DNA from: JAFECT01 sp036501825
Lineage (GTDB): Bacteria > Pseudomonadota > Alphaproteobacteria > Caulobacterales > Caulobacteraceae
Length of the DNA: 64,000 bases
Direction of reading: 5' to 3'
NCBI GenBank assembly: GCA_036501825.1
Contig: DASXZP010000026.1
Location: forward strand, 62,001-126,000
Shown: piece by piece, positions 55,838 through 64,000 of the stretch
Layout of the letters: each line of letters begins with the position of its first letter
Numbering within the stretch: the stretch's first letter is position 1
Translations under genes and position numbers: made by a program
The notes under the pieces: generated by a model
The model's input: only the letters and a program-made list of their open reading frames with translations
Databases searched by the model: none
Told to the model about the DNA's origin: nothing

Positions 55838-56348
55838 AGTAAGCCCCCGAAACGGCCGCGCACCGTCCAACTCGTGCGCGAATGCCCCACCTTAGGTATT
55901 ACATAAGATTTCTTTAAACGTAAGAGCGAGATCTCTTATGAAGGCTGATTTTTCTACTCAAGTACAGTAATAGATTAACTATTGACTGAAATAGTAATTT
56001 CAAATCTAACTTCCGCATCCAGATAAACTGGTTGACCGCTGGCCCAGCGCCCGGATCAGTCGACGCTGACCCGGACAGATCGAACATTGTTCAGCGCTTG
56101 GCGAATTTTGGAGGCGAGAGCTTCCGCACAGGTGAAACTCCGGTGCAGAGTCTTTGAGGTTCGGGGCGCTTATTTGGCGGACATCTCGCGCAGGGCGGAT
56201 TTTAAGCGTATGAACTATATGGATTTTTATGTCGCATTCCCGACGTTCAGCAGCGACCAGAGGTCGCGGAGCGACGCGTGGCGTGCGCCCGTGGCCAGTC
56301 ATAACTCTGCTGCGTTCGCGCCTTCGCCGGCGCCGTGAGCTTTCGCCA
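55838..56348. promoter_or_regulatory. AT-rich divergent upstream region of the giant surface gene
   Basis: A 511-bp gap. From about 55895 to 56010 it is strongly AT-rich, unlike the rest of the window. It contains an 18-bp inverted repeat TAAGAG-CGAGAT-CTCTTA at 55921-55938, about 84 bp before the GTG start, and AATAG-ATTAA-CTATT and GAAAT-AGTA-ATTTC nearby. On the plus strand TTGACT and TCTAAC are spaced by 17 bp. These suit a regulated promoter. A short plus frame at 56087-56338 does not look like a gene. Confidence 0.5.
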
Positions 56349-56930
56349 ATGAGCCTCGCCGCCGTCCTTTCCGACATCGCCCTCTGCCGCGCCTGCGCGG
56401 GGGAGCTGCCGCATGAGCCGAGGCCGGTGGTCATGGTGGCCAAGGAGACGCGGCTCCTGATCTGCGGCCAGGCGCCCGGGCGCCGCGTGCACGCGAGCGG
56501 CGCGCCGTTCACCGACGCCTCCGGCGACCGTCTGCGCGACTGGCTGGGGGTGAGAAACGAGCAGTTCTACGCCGACCCGCGGATCGGGGTGGCGGCCATG
56601 GCCTTCTGCTTTCCGGGCACCAACCCCAAGGGCGGCGACTACCCGCCGCCGAAACGGTGCGCCGAGCTGTGGCGGCCGCGGTTGATGGGCGCGCTGAAGG
56701 ACGTCGAGCTGACCCTGCTGGTCGGCGGCTACGCCCAGGCCTGGGCGCTCGGGGACCGCGCCAAGGGCTCGATGACCGAGACGGTGCGGGCGTGGCGCGA
56801 GTATCTGCCTCAGTACCTGCCGCTGCCGCATCCGTCGTGGCGCAACACCGCCTGGCTGAAACGCAATCCGTGGTTCGAGGACGAGGTCACGCCCTGGCTG
56901 GGCAAACGCGTGAAACGCTTGCTGGCCTGA
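56349..56930 (+). CDS. Uracil-DNA glycosylase superfamily protein
   Basis: A 193-residue protein with the UDG fold. Motif A is G-Q-A-P-G-R-R-V-H-A-S-G (about 40-51), and motif B is L-P-H-P-S-W-R-N near the C-terminus. It begins with a C-x-x-C pair (C13, C16), which may be part of an Fe-S site or a leftover of it. Members of this 'uracil-DNA glycosylase family' group are not proven glycosylases. It is co-directional with the genes downstream but 62 bp away. Confidence 0.75.
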   Translation: MSLAAVLSDIALCRACAGELPHEPRPVVMVAKETRLLICGQAPGRRVHASGAPFTDASGDRLRDWLGVRNEQFYADPRIGVAAMAFCFPGTNPKGGDYPPPKRCAELWRPRLMGALKDVELTLLVGGYAQAWALGDRAKGSMTETVRAWREYLPQYLPLPHPSWRNTAWLKRNPWFEDEVTPWLGKRVKRLLA

Positions 56931-56992
56931 CCCGTTTGCGGTCACGCGTCGGACGTGCCACCGTTGTTCGTCAGCGAGTTCGGGAGTGATCC

Positions 56993-57835
56993 TTGGCGTC
57001 CTCTTTCGGCAAGGTTTTCGGCGCGGGTAAGGGCGATGCGCCGCTTACGCCAACGGCGTTCCGCGAGCGCTATCAAGCCGCGCTGGAACGCGCAGCGCCT
57101 CAGGCGGAGGTGACGGTCGCTTCCGACGAAGAGTTGACGGTGAGCAGCTGTGGTTTGGGCTTCAGCATCTATCTCGGAAACGCCTACCGCGAATACATCG
57201 GCGACCCCGGCCTCCTGGACGAGATCATCGGCCGCCACGTGGATGCCTTCTGCAACGCGATGACCACGGCCGAGGCCGCCCTCTCGCCGGACAATCTGGT
57301 GCTGGTGATCCGCCCCGCCATCGAGACGACGATGCTCGCAGCCAAGGCCGCCAAGAAGGAAGCGTTCGGGCCCGACGACCTGCCGATGCGCCGCCCGTTT
57401 GCGGGATCGCTCTACGTCTACGTCGCTGAACGGCGTGACGCGTCCTTGCGCTTTCCGCCGACGGAGACCATCCGGAAGGTCATTTCCGATCCGGAAGAGG
57501 TGATGACGCGGGCGCTGCAGAACACCAAGCTTATCCAGGGCGAGATCGAGGTCCGCGGCGGCGAGGGCGATCTCGCCCTGCTGACCTGTGAGGAAAGCCT
57601 GGGCGGCAGCCTTGCGCTCACCGACGAGCTCTGGGCGCTGCCGCAGATGCGCGCGTTCGGCGACCAGCCGGTGATCGGCCTGATGCGCAACCTGACGATC
57701 GTTGCAAACGGCGCCAACGCCGAGGCGATCAATTCCGTGCGTCAGTTCCTCGACAACTGTTCGGGCGATGTGAACTATCTGACCGACGAACTCTTCGTGC
57801 GCCGATCGGACGGTTGGGCGGTGCTGGGGAACTGA
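56993..57835 (+). CDS. DUF1444/YtpQ-like hypothetical protein
   Basis: A 280-residue cytosolic alpha/beta protein with repeated structure resembling the DUF1444 (YtpQ) family (for example N-L-V-L-V-I-R-P-A-I-E and A-L-Q-N-T-K-L). The start is TTG at 56993 with GGGAG six bases upstream. Its stop overlaps the next start as TGATG at 57833-57837, so it is translationally coupled to the lipoprotein hydrolase. Function is unknown. Confidence 0.6.
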   Translation: MASSFGKVFGAGKGDAPLTPTAFRERYQAALERAAPQAEVTVASDEELTVSSCGLGFSIYLGNAYREYIGDPGLLDEIIGRHVDAFCNAMTTAEAALSPDNLVLVIRPAIETTMLAAKAAKKEAFGPDDLPMRRPFAGSLYVYVAERRDASLRFPPTETIRKVISDPEEVMTRALQNTKLIQGEIEVRGGEGDLALLTCEESLGGSLALTDELWALPQMRAFGDQPVIGLMRNLTIVANGANAEAINSVRQFLDNCSGDVNYLTDELFVRRSDGWAVLGN

Positions 57836-58851
57836 TGACGCGGTTCTTGCGACTTATCGCGACGGCCGGTCTGGCGCTCGCCCTTTCCTCCTGCGCGCTG
57901 ACCTATCAGCACGCGGATACGCCGCCGCCGCAATTCATGGGGCCTGCGCTGCACGCGCACAGTTTCACCAGTTTCGATGGCGCCAAACTTGCGCTTTCGG
58001 AATGGTCGCCCGACGCGGGGGAGCCGTGGGCGGTGATCGTGGGCCTGCACGGCATGAACGACTACGGCAACGCCTTCTGGATGGCGGGGCCCTGGTGGGC
58101 CAGGCACGGCATCGCAACCTATGCCTGGGACCAACGCGGGTTCGGCCGCTCGCCCCACCGCGGCGTCTGGGCGGACGAGAAGCTGGTCAGCGAGGACCTG
58201 CGCACACTCTGCGCCTTGGTGCGCGCGCGTTATCCGCATGCGACCATTGCAGTGGTGGGTGAAAGCATGGGCGGCGCCGAAGCGATCGAAGCGTTCGCGT
58301 CGGACCGTCCGCCGGACGCGAGCCGGCTGATCCTGGCGTCGCCAGCGGTGTGGGGCTGGTCGAGTCAGCCTGCGATCAATCGCATCGCCTTGTGGGCCGC
58401 CGCGCACACCTTCGGATCGAAGTCGATCGATCCGCCCGACGTGGTGGTCGAACACATCACCGCGTCCGACAACATGCCCGAACTGATGCGCATGGGGCGC
58501 GATCCGAACCTGGTGTGGGCGACGCGGCCCGACGCGGTCTACGGCTTGGTCGATCTGATGGACCATGCGTCGCGCGACATCGCAAAGCTGAGCGTACCGA
58601 CCGCCTATCTCTACGGCGCCCACGACCAGATCATTCCGAAGAACGCGGCGTTTCCGGCGGCGGCGCGCCTGAGCGCGGGGCCGACGGCCTATTATCCCAA
58701 CGGCTGGCATATCCTGCTGCGCGACTACGAGGCGGAAACGGTGTGGGGCGACGTGGAAAGCTTCATCCGAGACCCGTCCAAACCCCTTCCGTCCGGCGTT
58801 GGGCCGATCCCGGCGCCCAAGCATCACCGGGCCCGGGCAAAGCGCCGATAG
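57835..58851 (+). CDS. Lipoprotein alpha/beta hydrolase (monoacylglycerol-lipase-like)
   Basis: A 338-residue lipoprotein: the signal ends L-S-S-C, with the lipid-attachment Cys at about 21. The hydrolase domain has G-L-H-G-M-N-D-Y (oxyanion hole), the elbow G-E-S-M-G-G with catalytic Ser at about residue 141, and a late N-G-W-H-I-L-L with the His. G-F-G-R-S and A-W-D-Q-R-G match lysophospholipase/monoacylglycerol lipase relatives. The tail is Pro/Lys/Arg-rich. Substrate is inferred to be a lipid ester. Confidence 0.82.
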   Translation: MTRFLRLIATAGLALALSSCALTYQHADTPPPQFMGPALHAHSFTSFDGAKLALSEWSPDAGEPWAVIVGLHGMNDYGNAFWMAGPWWARHGIATYAWDQRGFGRSPHRGVWADEKLVSEDLRTLCALVRARYPHATIAVVGESMGGAEAIEAFASDRPPDASRLILASPAVWGWSSQPAINRIALWAAAHTFGSKSIDPPDVVVEHITASDNMPELMRMGRDPNLVWATRPDAVYGLVDLMDHASRDIAKLSVPTAYLYGAHDQIIPKNAAFPAAARLSAGPTAYYPNGWHILLRDYEAETVWGDVESFIRDPSKPLPSGVGPIPAPKHHRARAKRR

Positions 58852-58981
58852 CGGTTTATCCGAGGCCGCGCCTCATAGGCTGTAAGGGCGGCTTGGCCGT
58901 TCGCAGCCCGGCCCCTTGCGGCGCCGCAGTGAAGCGCGTAGTCACCCGCACGTTTTTCCCAGACATGAGCCAGTTCCGAGC

Positions 58982-60061
58982 ATGACGCTGTTCGATTCTC
59001 CCGCCTTCGAGGGCCACGAAGGCGTGCACGCCTTCTTCGACGAAAAGACCGGCCTCAAAGCCATCATCGCCGTTCACTCCACCGCCCGCGGCCCGGCCTG
59101 CGGCGGCACACGCATGTGGCCCTACGCAACGGCCGAGGCGGCGCTGGACGACGTGCTGAAGCTGTCGCGCGCCATGTCGTTCAAGAACGCGGTGGCGGAC
59201 CTGGAGCTCGGCGGCGGCAAGTCGGTGATCATCGGCGACAGCCGCACCCAGAAGTCGCCGGCCCTGTTCGAAGCCTTCGGCCGCGCGGTCGACCAGCTCG
59301 GCGGCCGGTACTGGGCGGCGGAGGATGTCGGCGTGAGCCCGTCGGACCTGATGTCTACGCGCAAGACCACGCGTTACGTCGTGGGCCTGGAAGGCGGCGC
59401 CGCGGCGTCGGGCGATCCGAGCCCGGTGACGGCGGAGGGCGTCTACCGTTGCACCGTCGCCGTCGCCGACCGCGTCTGGGGCAAGGGCGCGCTGAACGGC
59501 CTGACCGTCGCGTTGCAGGGGGTGGGCCATGTGGGCGGCTATCTCGCCGACAAGCTGCACGCCGCCGGCGCCAAGCTGATCATCACCGACGTGAACGAAG
59601 CCGCGCTGCGCGCCGTCGCCGACCGCACGGGCGCCGTGGTGGTGAAGCCCGACGAAATCTACGACGCACAGGCCGACATCTTCGCGCCCTGTGCGCTGGG
59701 CGGCGCGGTGAACGCCGAAACCCTCGGCCGCCTGAAGGGCCGCGCCATCGTGGGCGCCGCGAACAACCAGCTCGCCAGCCCCGAGATCGGCCGTGAAGTG
59801 TTCAGCCGCGGCCTCGTCTATGCGCCGGATTATGTCGTCAATGCCGGCGGCATCATCAATGTCGCGTCGGAAGTGCGCGCGCTCAACAGCGGCGGCGCCT
59901 ACGATCCCGCGTGGGTGGAGAGCAAGGTCGCGCGCATCGCCGAAACGCTGGGCGAAATCCTCGACCGGTCGGCGGCCGATCGCCGGCCTACCGACGAGAT
60001 CGCACTCGAGATCGCCCGCGCGCGAATCGCTGCGGCGCAAGGCGCTCGCATCGCGGCCTGA
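58982..60061 (+). CDS. Leu/Val/Phe dehydrogenase-family amino-acid dehydrogenase
   Basis: A 359-residue NAD-dependent oxidative deaminase. Substrate and catalytic Lys residues lie in G-G-T-R-M-W and S-F-K-N-A-V-A-D-L-E-L-G-G-G-K-S. The Rossmann turn is Q-G-V-G-H-V-G-G. The C-terminus has I-V-G-A-A-N-N-Q-L and Y-V-V-N-A-G-G-I-I-N-V. The length fits leucine/valine dehydrogenase. It would start branched-chain amino-acid breakdown. The ATG at 58982 fits the family start. Confidence 0.88.
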   Translation: MTLFDSPAFEGHEGVHAFFDEKTGLKAIIAVHSTARGPACGGTRMWPYATAEAALDDVLKLSRAMSFKNAVADLELGGGKSVIIGDSRTQKSPALFEAFGRAVDQLGGRYWAAEDVGVSPSDLMSTRKTTRYVVGLEGGAAASGDPSPVTAEGVYRCTVAVADRVWGKGALNGLTVALQGVGHVGGYLADKLHAAGAKLIITDVNEAALRAVADRTGAVVVKPDEIYDAQADIFAPCALGGAVNAETLGRLKGRAIVGAANNQLASPEIGREVFSRGLVYAPDYVVNAGGIINVASEVRALNSGGAYDPAWVESKVARIAETLGEILDRSAADRRPTDEIALEIARARIAAAQGARIAA

Positions 60062-60100
60062 TCCGTCGCATGCTCGCCAGCGGAATCGCTGGGGGACGTC

Positions 60101-60487
60101 ATGCCGAGACCGGTCCATTTCGAGATCCACGCCGCCGATCCCGAGCGGGTGAAGGCGTTCTACGAAGCCCTGTTCGGCTGGAACATCGAACAGTGGGGCG
60201 ACAATCCGTACTGGCTGATCAAGACCGGCGAGGGCCGCGGCATCGACGGCGGCATGGTCAAGCGCATGGGCCCCGCGCCCGATCCGCTCGACCCGATGCC
60301 GGTCATCGCCTGGGTTTGCACCGTCGATGTGGACAACGTGGACGCCTATGTGGCCAAGGCGCAGGCCCTGGGCGGGGTGGTCGCCGTGCCCAAGATGCCG
60401 ATCCCCGGCGTGGGCTGGCTGGCCTATGTGAAGGACACCGACGCCAACATCCTGGGCCTGATGACCGCGGACCCCGGCGCGGCCTGA
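60101..60487 (+). CDS. Glyoxalase-like VOC-family protein
   Basis: A 128-residue vicinal-oxygen-chelate protein beginning P-R-P-V-H-F-E-I-H-A-A-D-P-E-R, with A-F-Y-E-A-L-F-G-W and a C-terminal Y-V-K-D-T-D-A-N-I-L-G-L. The metal positions include the His near residue 6 and a late Asp/Glu. GGGGGAC precedes the ATG. Function is unknown. Confidence 0.78.
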   Translation: MPRPVHFEIHAADPERVKAFYEALFGWNIEQWGDNPYWLIKTGEGRGIDGGMVKRMGPAPDPLDPMPVIAWVCTVDVDNVDAYVAKAQALGGVVAVPKMPIPGVGWLAYVKDTDANILGLMTADPGAA

Positions 60488-60528
60488 CGCGGGGAACCGC
60501 GGCCGCGGCGGCGCATTGAGGGGGGACG

Positions 60529-61215
60529 GTGACTCAGCACGCCCACCAGGATCATGATCATGACCCCCGCACGGCCAAGCGGATCGCGCGGGCTGGGCGC
60601 GACGCGCCGTTCGACGGGGCTTTTGTTCCGCACAACGCCGCGGAGCTGAAACTCGCGCTGAACGCCTGCCGCCGATGCGAGCTGTGGCGCCATGCGATAC
60701 AGGGCGTGCCGGGCGAAGGCCCTGCGCGCGCCAAGCTGATGCTGGTCGGCGAACAGCCGGGCGACCAGGAAGATCTGGCGGGCAAACCGTTCGTCGGTCC
60801 CGCGGGTCAGTTGCTCGACCGCGCCTTGGAAGAGGCGGGCATTCCGCGTAAGCAATGCTACGTCACCAATGCGGTGAAGCACTTCAAGTTCGAACGGCGC
60901 GGCAAGCGGCGGATTCACGCCAAACCCGACGTGTCGGAGATCAAGGCCTGCCGCTGGTGGCTCGACAGCGAGCGCAGGATGGTCAGGCCCAAGGTGATCG
61001 TAGCGATGGGCGCGACGGCGGGCCGTTCGGTGTTCGGCCGCGCGGTGACCGTGCGCGACGACCGCGCCAAGCCCCTGAAACTCGACGGCGGCGAGACGGC
61101 GGTGCTGACCGTGCACCCGTCCTACATGCTGCGCATCCCCGACGCGGACGACAAGGCGAAGGCCTACGTGATGTTCGTCGAGGACCTGAAAGCCGCCTGG
61201 GCGCTGGTGGGCTGA
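60529..61215 (+). CDS. udgX: UdgX-family uracil-DNA glycosylase with KRRIH loop
   Basis: A 228-residue protein. Motif A is G-E-Q-P-G-D-Q-E-D (74-82), motif B has H196-P-S-Y, and the UdgX-specific loop G-K-R-R-I-H is at 125-130. In Mycobacterium UdgX the matching His forms a covalent bond with the abasic site made by uracil removal. Cys 47, 50, 110 and 141 could hold the 4Fe-4S cluster. The His/Asp-rich N-tail of about 30 residues is extra. It starts at GTG 60529 after GGGGGGAC. A terminator-like hairpin follows. Confidence 0.9.
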   Translation: MTQHAHQDHDHDPRTAKRIARAGRDAPFDGAFVPHNAAELKLALNACRRCELWRHAIQGVPGEGPARAKLMLVGEQPGDQEDLAGKPFVGPAGQLLDRALEEAGIPRKQCYVTNAVKHFKFERRGKRRIHAKPDVSEIKACRWWLDSERRMVRPKVIVAMGATAGRSVFGRAVTVRDDRAKPLKLDGGETAVLTVHPSYMLRIPDADDKAKAYVMFVEDLKAAWALVG

Positions 61216-61230
61216 ACCAGACTGCCACAG

Positions 61231-61272
61231 TCTCTCCGCTCATCCCGGCATTCGCGGGGATGAGCGGAGAGA
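61231..61272. terminator. Bidirectional hairpin between udgX and the GT-Glf gene
   Basis: Perfect 16-bp inverted arms (61231-61246 and 61257-61272), TCTCTCCGCTCATCCC and its complement, with a ten-base loop. It lies 15 bp after udgX and 9 bp before the convergent gene's stop. No T-run follows on either strand, so it may be a REP-like element that acts as a terminator. Confidence 0.6.
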
Positions 61273-61281
61273 TAATAGTGA

Positions 61282-63669
61282 TCAGATCGCCGCCTTGATT
61301 GCGCCGTTGGCGACGAGGCTGCGCCCTTCGCGGGCGTCGAGTTTGCGCCAGGTGGCGAGCGCCTGACCGACCACCTGATCCATGTTGTAGTACTTGTAGG
61401 TGGCCAGCCGGCCGACGAAAGTGACGTCCATGCGCTGGGTGGTGAGCGCTTCGTAGCGTTTGTACAGCGCCTGGTTCTCCGCCCGCGGGATCGGGTAGTA
61501 CGGGTCGCCCTGGGCGGTCGGAAACTCGTAGACGATGCTGGTCTTGGCGTGCTCTTGCCCGGTCAGATGCTTGAACTCGGTGATGCGCGTGTAGGGCGTC
61601 GCTTCGTCCGGATAGTTGACCGTCGCCACCGGCTGGAACCATTCCTGATCCAGAGTCTCGTGACGGAAGCGCAGCGAGCGGTAGGGCAGTTCGCCGAAAC
61701 GGTGATCGTAGTACTCGTCCACCGGGCCGGAGAACACCAGCCGGTCGTAGGCCACGTCGCCGCGCACGTCCTCGAAGTCGACGCCGAGCCGCAGGTCGAT
61801 GTTGGGGTGGTCCAGCATGTTCTCGAACATGCGGGTGTAGCCCTTTAACGGCATGGCCTGCAGGGAGTCCTGGAAGTACCGGTCGTCGGTGGAGGTGCGC
61901 GTGGGCACGCGCGAGGTCACCGACTTGTCGAGTTCCGACGGGTCGAGGCCCCACTGTTTGCGCGTGTAGCCTTCGAAGAAAGTCTTGTAGAGCTCGGTCC
62001 CGATGGCGTTGACCACCACGTCCTTGGACGTGCGCACGACTTCGACCGGCTCGGCGCGCGATTGCAAGAAGGCTTCCGCCTGTTCGTCGCTGCGCAGATT
62101 GAGGCCGTAGAGCACGTTCAGTGTGGTGCGGTTGATCGGCATGGGAACCAGACGGCCGTCCACGCTGGCCAGCACGCGGTGCTCGTAGGGGCGCCAGTCG
62201 GTAAATTGCGACAGGTGCTGGAACACCGGATCGGAATTGGTGTGGAAGATGTGCGGGCCATACTGGTGGATCAGGATGCCGGAGGCATCCATCCGGTCGT
62301 AGGCGTTGCCGCCGATGTGGTTGCGCCGGTCGATCAGCAGCACGCGCTTGTTCGACTGCGAAGCGAAGCGCTCGGCCATCACCGCGCCGGCGAAGCCCGC
62401 GCCCACCACCAGCACATCATAGGCCGCGTTGCGGTTCGACGCACGCACGGTCGGGGCGGGGAGTTCACTTGCCGCGTTCTGCGACGCCGCCTTGTCGACG
62501 AGGGCGGCCATGCGCAGGTGGGTCTGGTCCCAGCTCAGTTCGGCCAGCGCCTGGTCAACCTCGGCCAGCCAAGCGTTCGTCGGGTCGCGCGTCAGGGCCA
62601 GGGCTGCTTCGCATTCGCGGACGAAGTTTTCCGCATCGCCCGCCACCCGCACGCCGTCGAGTTCGCCGTAGTGGCGCACCACGTCGGTGATCGGGGTCGA
62701 CACGACCGGGCGGCCGCCGGCGAGATATTCGGGCGTCTTGGTGGGGCTGATGAACTTGGTCGAGTCGTTGATCGCGAACGGCATCAACGCCACGTCCCAG
62801 CTCGCGAGATACTGCGGCAGCTCGGCGTAGGTCTTGCCGCCGAGGTAATGCAGGTTCGGCCGCCGCGGCAGGTCGGCCTCGTCGATCTTCACCACCGGAC
62901 CCACGATGGCCAGCGTCCAGTCGGGCCGCGCATCGGCGACCTTGGCCAGCAGGTCCAGGTCCATGCGCTCGTCAACCACGCCGTAAAAGCCGAAACGCGG
63001 GTGCGGCAGGTCCGCCATATCGGCGGGATCGTCCTGCTCGGCGCGGGCCTGGGCGAAGTGCGGGCGATCGACGCTCGAGGGGAAGGGGTGGATGTTGCGG
63101 TGCCGGTCCTTCTTGGCCTCGTAGAGGCTGTGGCCGCCGGTGAACACCGCATCGGCGCGATCGAACAGTTCGCGTTCCAGCGCCACCAGCTCCTGCGGCG
63201 CGAACTTGAAGTTCGCCAGCTCGTCCATGCAGTCGTAAACCACCGCGGAGGCGTCCAGGTGACGCGAGAACGGCAGCATCATGGGAGTGTAGTACCAGAG
63301 CACCGGCCGCTTCATCGCCTGCAGGGCGATCAGTTCATCGAGCAGCTGGCGCAGCACCGCGTCCTTGCCCCAGCCGTCGAGGCCGTCGGGCAGGCGCGGG
63401 GTCGCAATGGTGACGCCGGTCTTTTCGTCGCGCACGAGGTCGAGAGACGGGCCGCAGTCCTGATCCGCCGGCGTCGGCTCTTCGAACACGTACACGTCGC
63501 GGGTGCGCGCAAAGCGCGTCATCAGATGCTGGGGCCGCTGGAACACGAAGTTCCAGCGCAGGTGGGAGAAACAGATCAGCGGCGCCGTATGGACGGACGA
63601 ACGCCCGGCGCCGGAATTGATTTCAATGACCGAGGCTTCGGCGAGGGGGCGCGTAGGCGGAACCGGCAA
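61282..63669 (-). CDS. Glycosyltransferase-UDP-galactopyranose mutase fusion
   Basis: A 795-residue two-domain protein. Residues about 28-385 resemble a GT4/GT1-type glycosyltransferase (F-S-H-L-R-W-N-F-V-F-Q-R-P-Q-H, V-V-Y-D-C-M-D-E-L, F-G-F-Y-G-V-V-D-E, K-T-P-E-Y-L-A-G-G-R-P-V-V). Residues about 410-795 are a full Glf: FAD-binding V-V-G-A-G-F-A-G-A, R-R-N-H-I-G-G-N-A-Y-D, Y-T-R-K-Q-W-G, and E-F-K-H-L-T-G. Glf makes UDP-galactofuranose, which the GT half might use. The start is TTG 63669 with AAAGGAC upstream. The sugar acceptor is unknown. Confidence 0.9.
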   Translation of the reverse strand: MPVPPTRPLAEASVIEINSGAGRSSVHTAPLICFSHLRWNFVFQRPQHLMTRFARTRDVYVFEEPTPADQDCGPSLDLVRDEKTGVTIATPRLPDGLDGWGKDAVLRQLLDELIALQAMKRPVLWYYTPMMLPFSRHLDASAVVYDCMDELANFKFAPQELVALERELFDRADAVFTGGHSLYEAKKDRHRNIHPFPSSVDRPHFAQARAEQDDPADMADLPHPRFGFYGVVDERMDLDLLAKVADARPDWTLAIVGPVVKIDEADLPRRPNLHYLGGKTYAELPQYLASWDVALMPFAINDSTKFISPTKTPEYLAGGRPVVSTPITDVVRHYGELDGVRVAGDAENFVRECEAALALTRDPTNAWLAEVDQALAELSWDQTHLRMAALVDKAASQNAASELPAPTVRASNRNAAYDVLVVGAGFAGAVMAERFASQSNKRVLLIDRRNHIGGNAYDRMDASGILIHQYGPHIFHTNSDPVFQHLSQFTDWRPYEHRVLASVDGRLVPMPINRTTLNVLYGLNLRSDEQAEAFLQSRAEPVEVVRTSKDVVVNAIGTELYKTFFEGYTRKQWGLDPSELDKSVTSRVPTRTSTDDRYFQDSLQAMPLKGYTRMFENMLDHPNIDLRLGVDFEDVRGDVAYDRLVFSGPVDEYYDHRFGELPYRSLRFRHETLDQEWFQPVATVNYPDEATPYTRITEFKHLTGQEHAKTSIVYEFPTAQGDPYYPIPRAENQALYKRYEALTTQRMDVTFVGRLATYKYYNMDQVVGQALATWRKLDAREGRSLVANGAIKAAI

Positions 63670-64000
63670 GGTCTGCGTCCTTTTTTCGAAAATGGGTTGG
63701 AAGCTCGCGGCAGATAACGCCGCCCGCCCCGCCGGGTTCCCGAAGAGAACGGCGAATATCCGTTTAGTTTCAGCGGTTTTGTTGTATTGCCGACAAATAG
63801 CTCAGGGCGACTAAACTGAGTTAAGTATGGATTAGTGCCAGTACCGCTGTTATATTGAGCCGTAACTCTAATGAGCGCGTGGAAGCATCACGCCGTTGTG
63901 ACCTGTGGGAATTTTAGCTCAAGTCGACCTACGTTCGGCCCTGCGACCGCGCACGCGGAACCGTGCGCATTAAGCGGTGTTGAAAGCTCTGCTATGGGAT
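63670..64000. promoter_or_regulatory. Upstream region of the GT-Glf gene, no ORF supported
   Basis: A 331-bp stretch to the window edge. From 63755 to 63860 it is AT-rich, with GTTTAGT and ACTAAAC forming 7-bp inverted arms at about 63763-63769 and 63812-63818. Further on, GCGCACG-CGGAAC-CGTGCGC (63949-63968) is a hairpin followed by ATTAAG. These may be promoter and terminator signals. I see no coding frame with normal codon use. Confidence 0.35.

Noticed and set aside
56087..56338. An 83-residue plus-strand frame upstream of the UDG-like gene
   Set aside because: Its composition changes halfway, there is no ribosome-binding site, and it overlaps the start region of the next gene in another frame. 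I treat it as chance.

Overview
The window is high-GC, gene-dense DNA from an alphaproteobacterium. It carries flagellar basal-body genes in the order flgF-flgG-flgA-(flgH) opposite fliL-fliM-DUF6468-motE-like. It also has the common alphaproteobacterial blocks lgt-midA-pgeF and prs/rplY/pth/ychF, a CGFS glutaredoxin close to a BolA-family gene, and glutathione-dependent formaldehyde dehydrogenase. TTAA-N7-(T/C)TAA boxes of the CtrA type lie beside flagellar genes. Caulobacterales or a nearby group is my best guess; the genus cannot be fixed from the sequence alone. I see no phage, plasmid, IS or CRISPR signature, and no rRNA or tRNA gene.

Layout. 1-9.0 kb: motility block, with the rod/P-ring genes on the minus strand and the FliL/FliM switch and stator-type genes on the plus strand, ending in a 980-residue TPR protein. 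9.0-17.7 kb: housekeeping and detoxification genes (YciA thioesterase, TrmJ-type methyltransferase, M20 peptidase, alpha/beta hydrolase, FrmA, VOC protein, ArsR plus tandem AHSA1 protein, ribosomal protein S4). 17.7-20.9 kb: a secreted serine hydrolase divergent from a Tat-exported GH127-type arabinofuranosidase. 20.9-25.1 kb: a minus-strand cluster of BolA, an aldo/keto-reductase-fold protein without its catalytic residues, a CGFS glutaredoxin, a hotdog thioesterase and a secreted protein, next to YchF. 25-37 kb: pirin, APC permease, pth, rplY, prs, an amidohydrolase, pgeF-midA-lgt and ubiK. 37-46 kb: YbjN protein, TraB/GumN protein, an OmpR/EnvZ-type two-component system with a third small periplasmic gene, a branched-chain aminotransferase, a glutathione transferase and a PaaI-type thioesterase.

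46-56 kb holds one minus-strand gene of about 9.7 kb. It encodes a surface protein of about 3,250 residues with 14 IPT/TIG domains, nine He_PIG-type Ig domains, several cadherin/VCBS-like domains and a C-terminal autotransporter-type beta-barrel. An unusually AT-rich 5' region precedes it. 56-64 kb carries two uracil-DNA-glycosylase superfamily proteins, one of them a UdgX with the KRRIH loop, a lipoprotein hydrolase, a Leu/Val/Phe-type amino-acid dehydrogenase, and a 795-residue fusion of a glycosyltransferase to UDP-galactopyranose mutase.

Several intergenic regions hold REP-like inverted repeats. One set, at 33.93-34.06 kb, supplies the stop codons of the two genes that converge on it. The most unusual items are the giant Ig/IPT autotransporter, the GT-Glf fusion, the catalytically stripped AKR protein between bolA and grxD, the hairpin over the frmA ribosome-binding site, and the repeat-derived shared C-termini. 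Many starts are GTG or TTG and were chosen by ribosome-binding site and family length.
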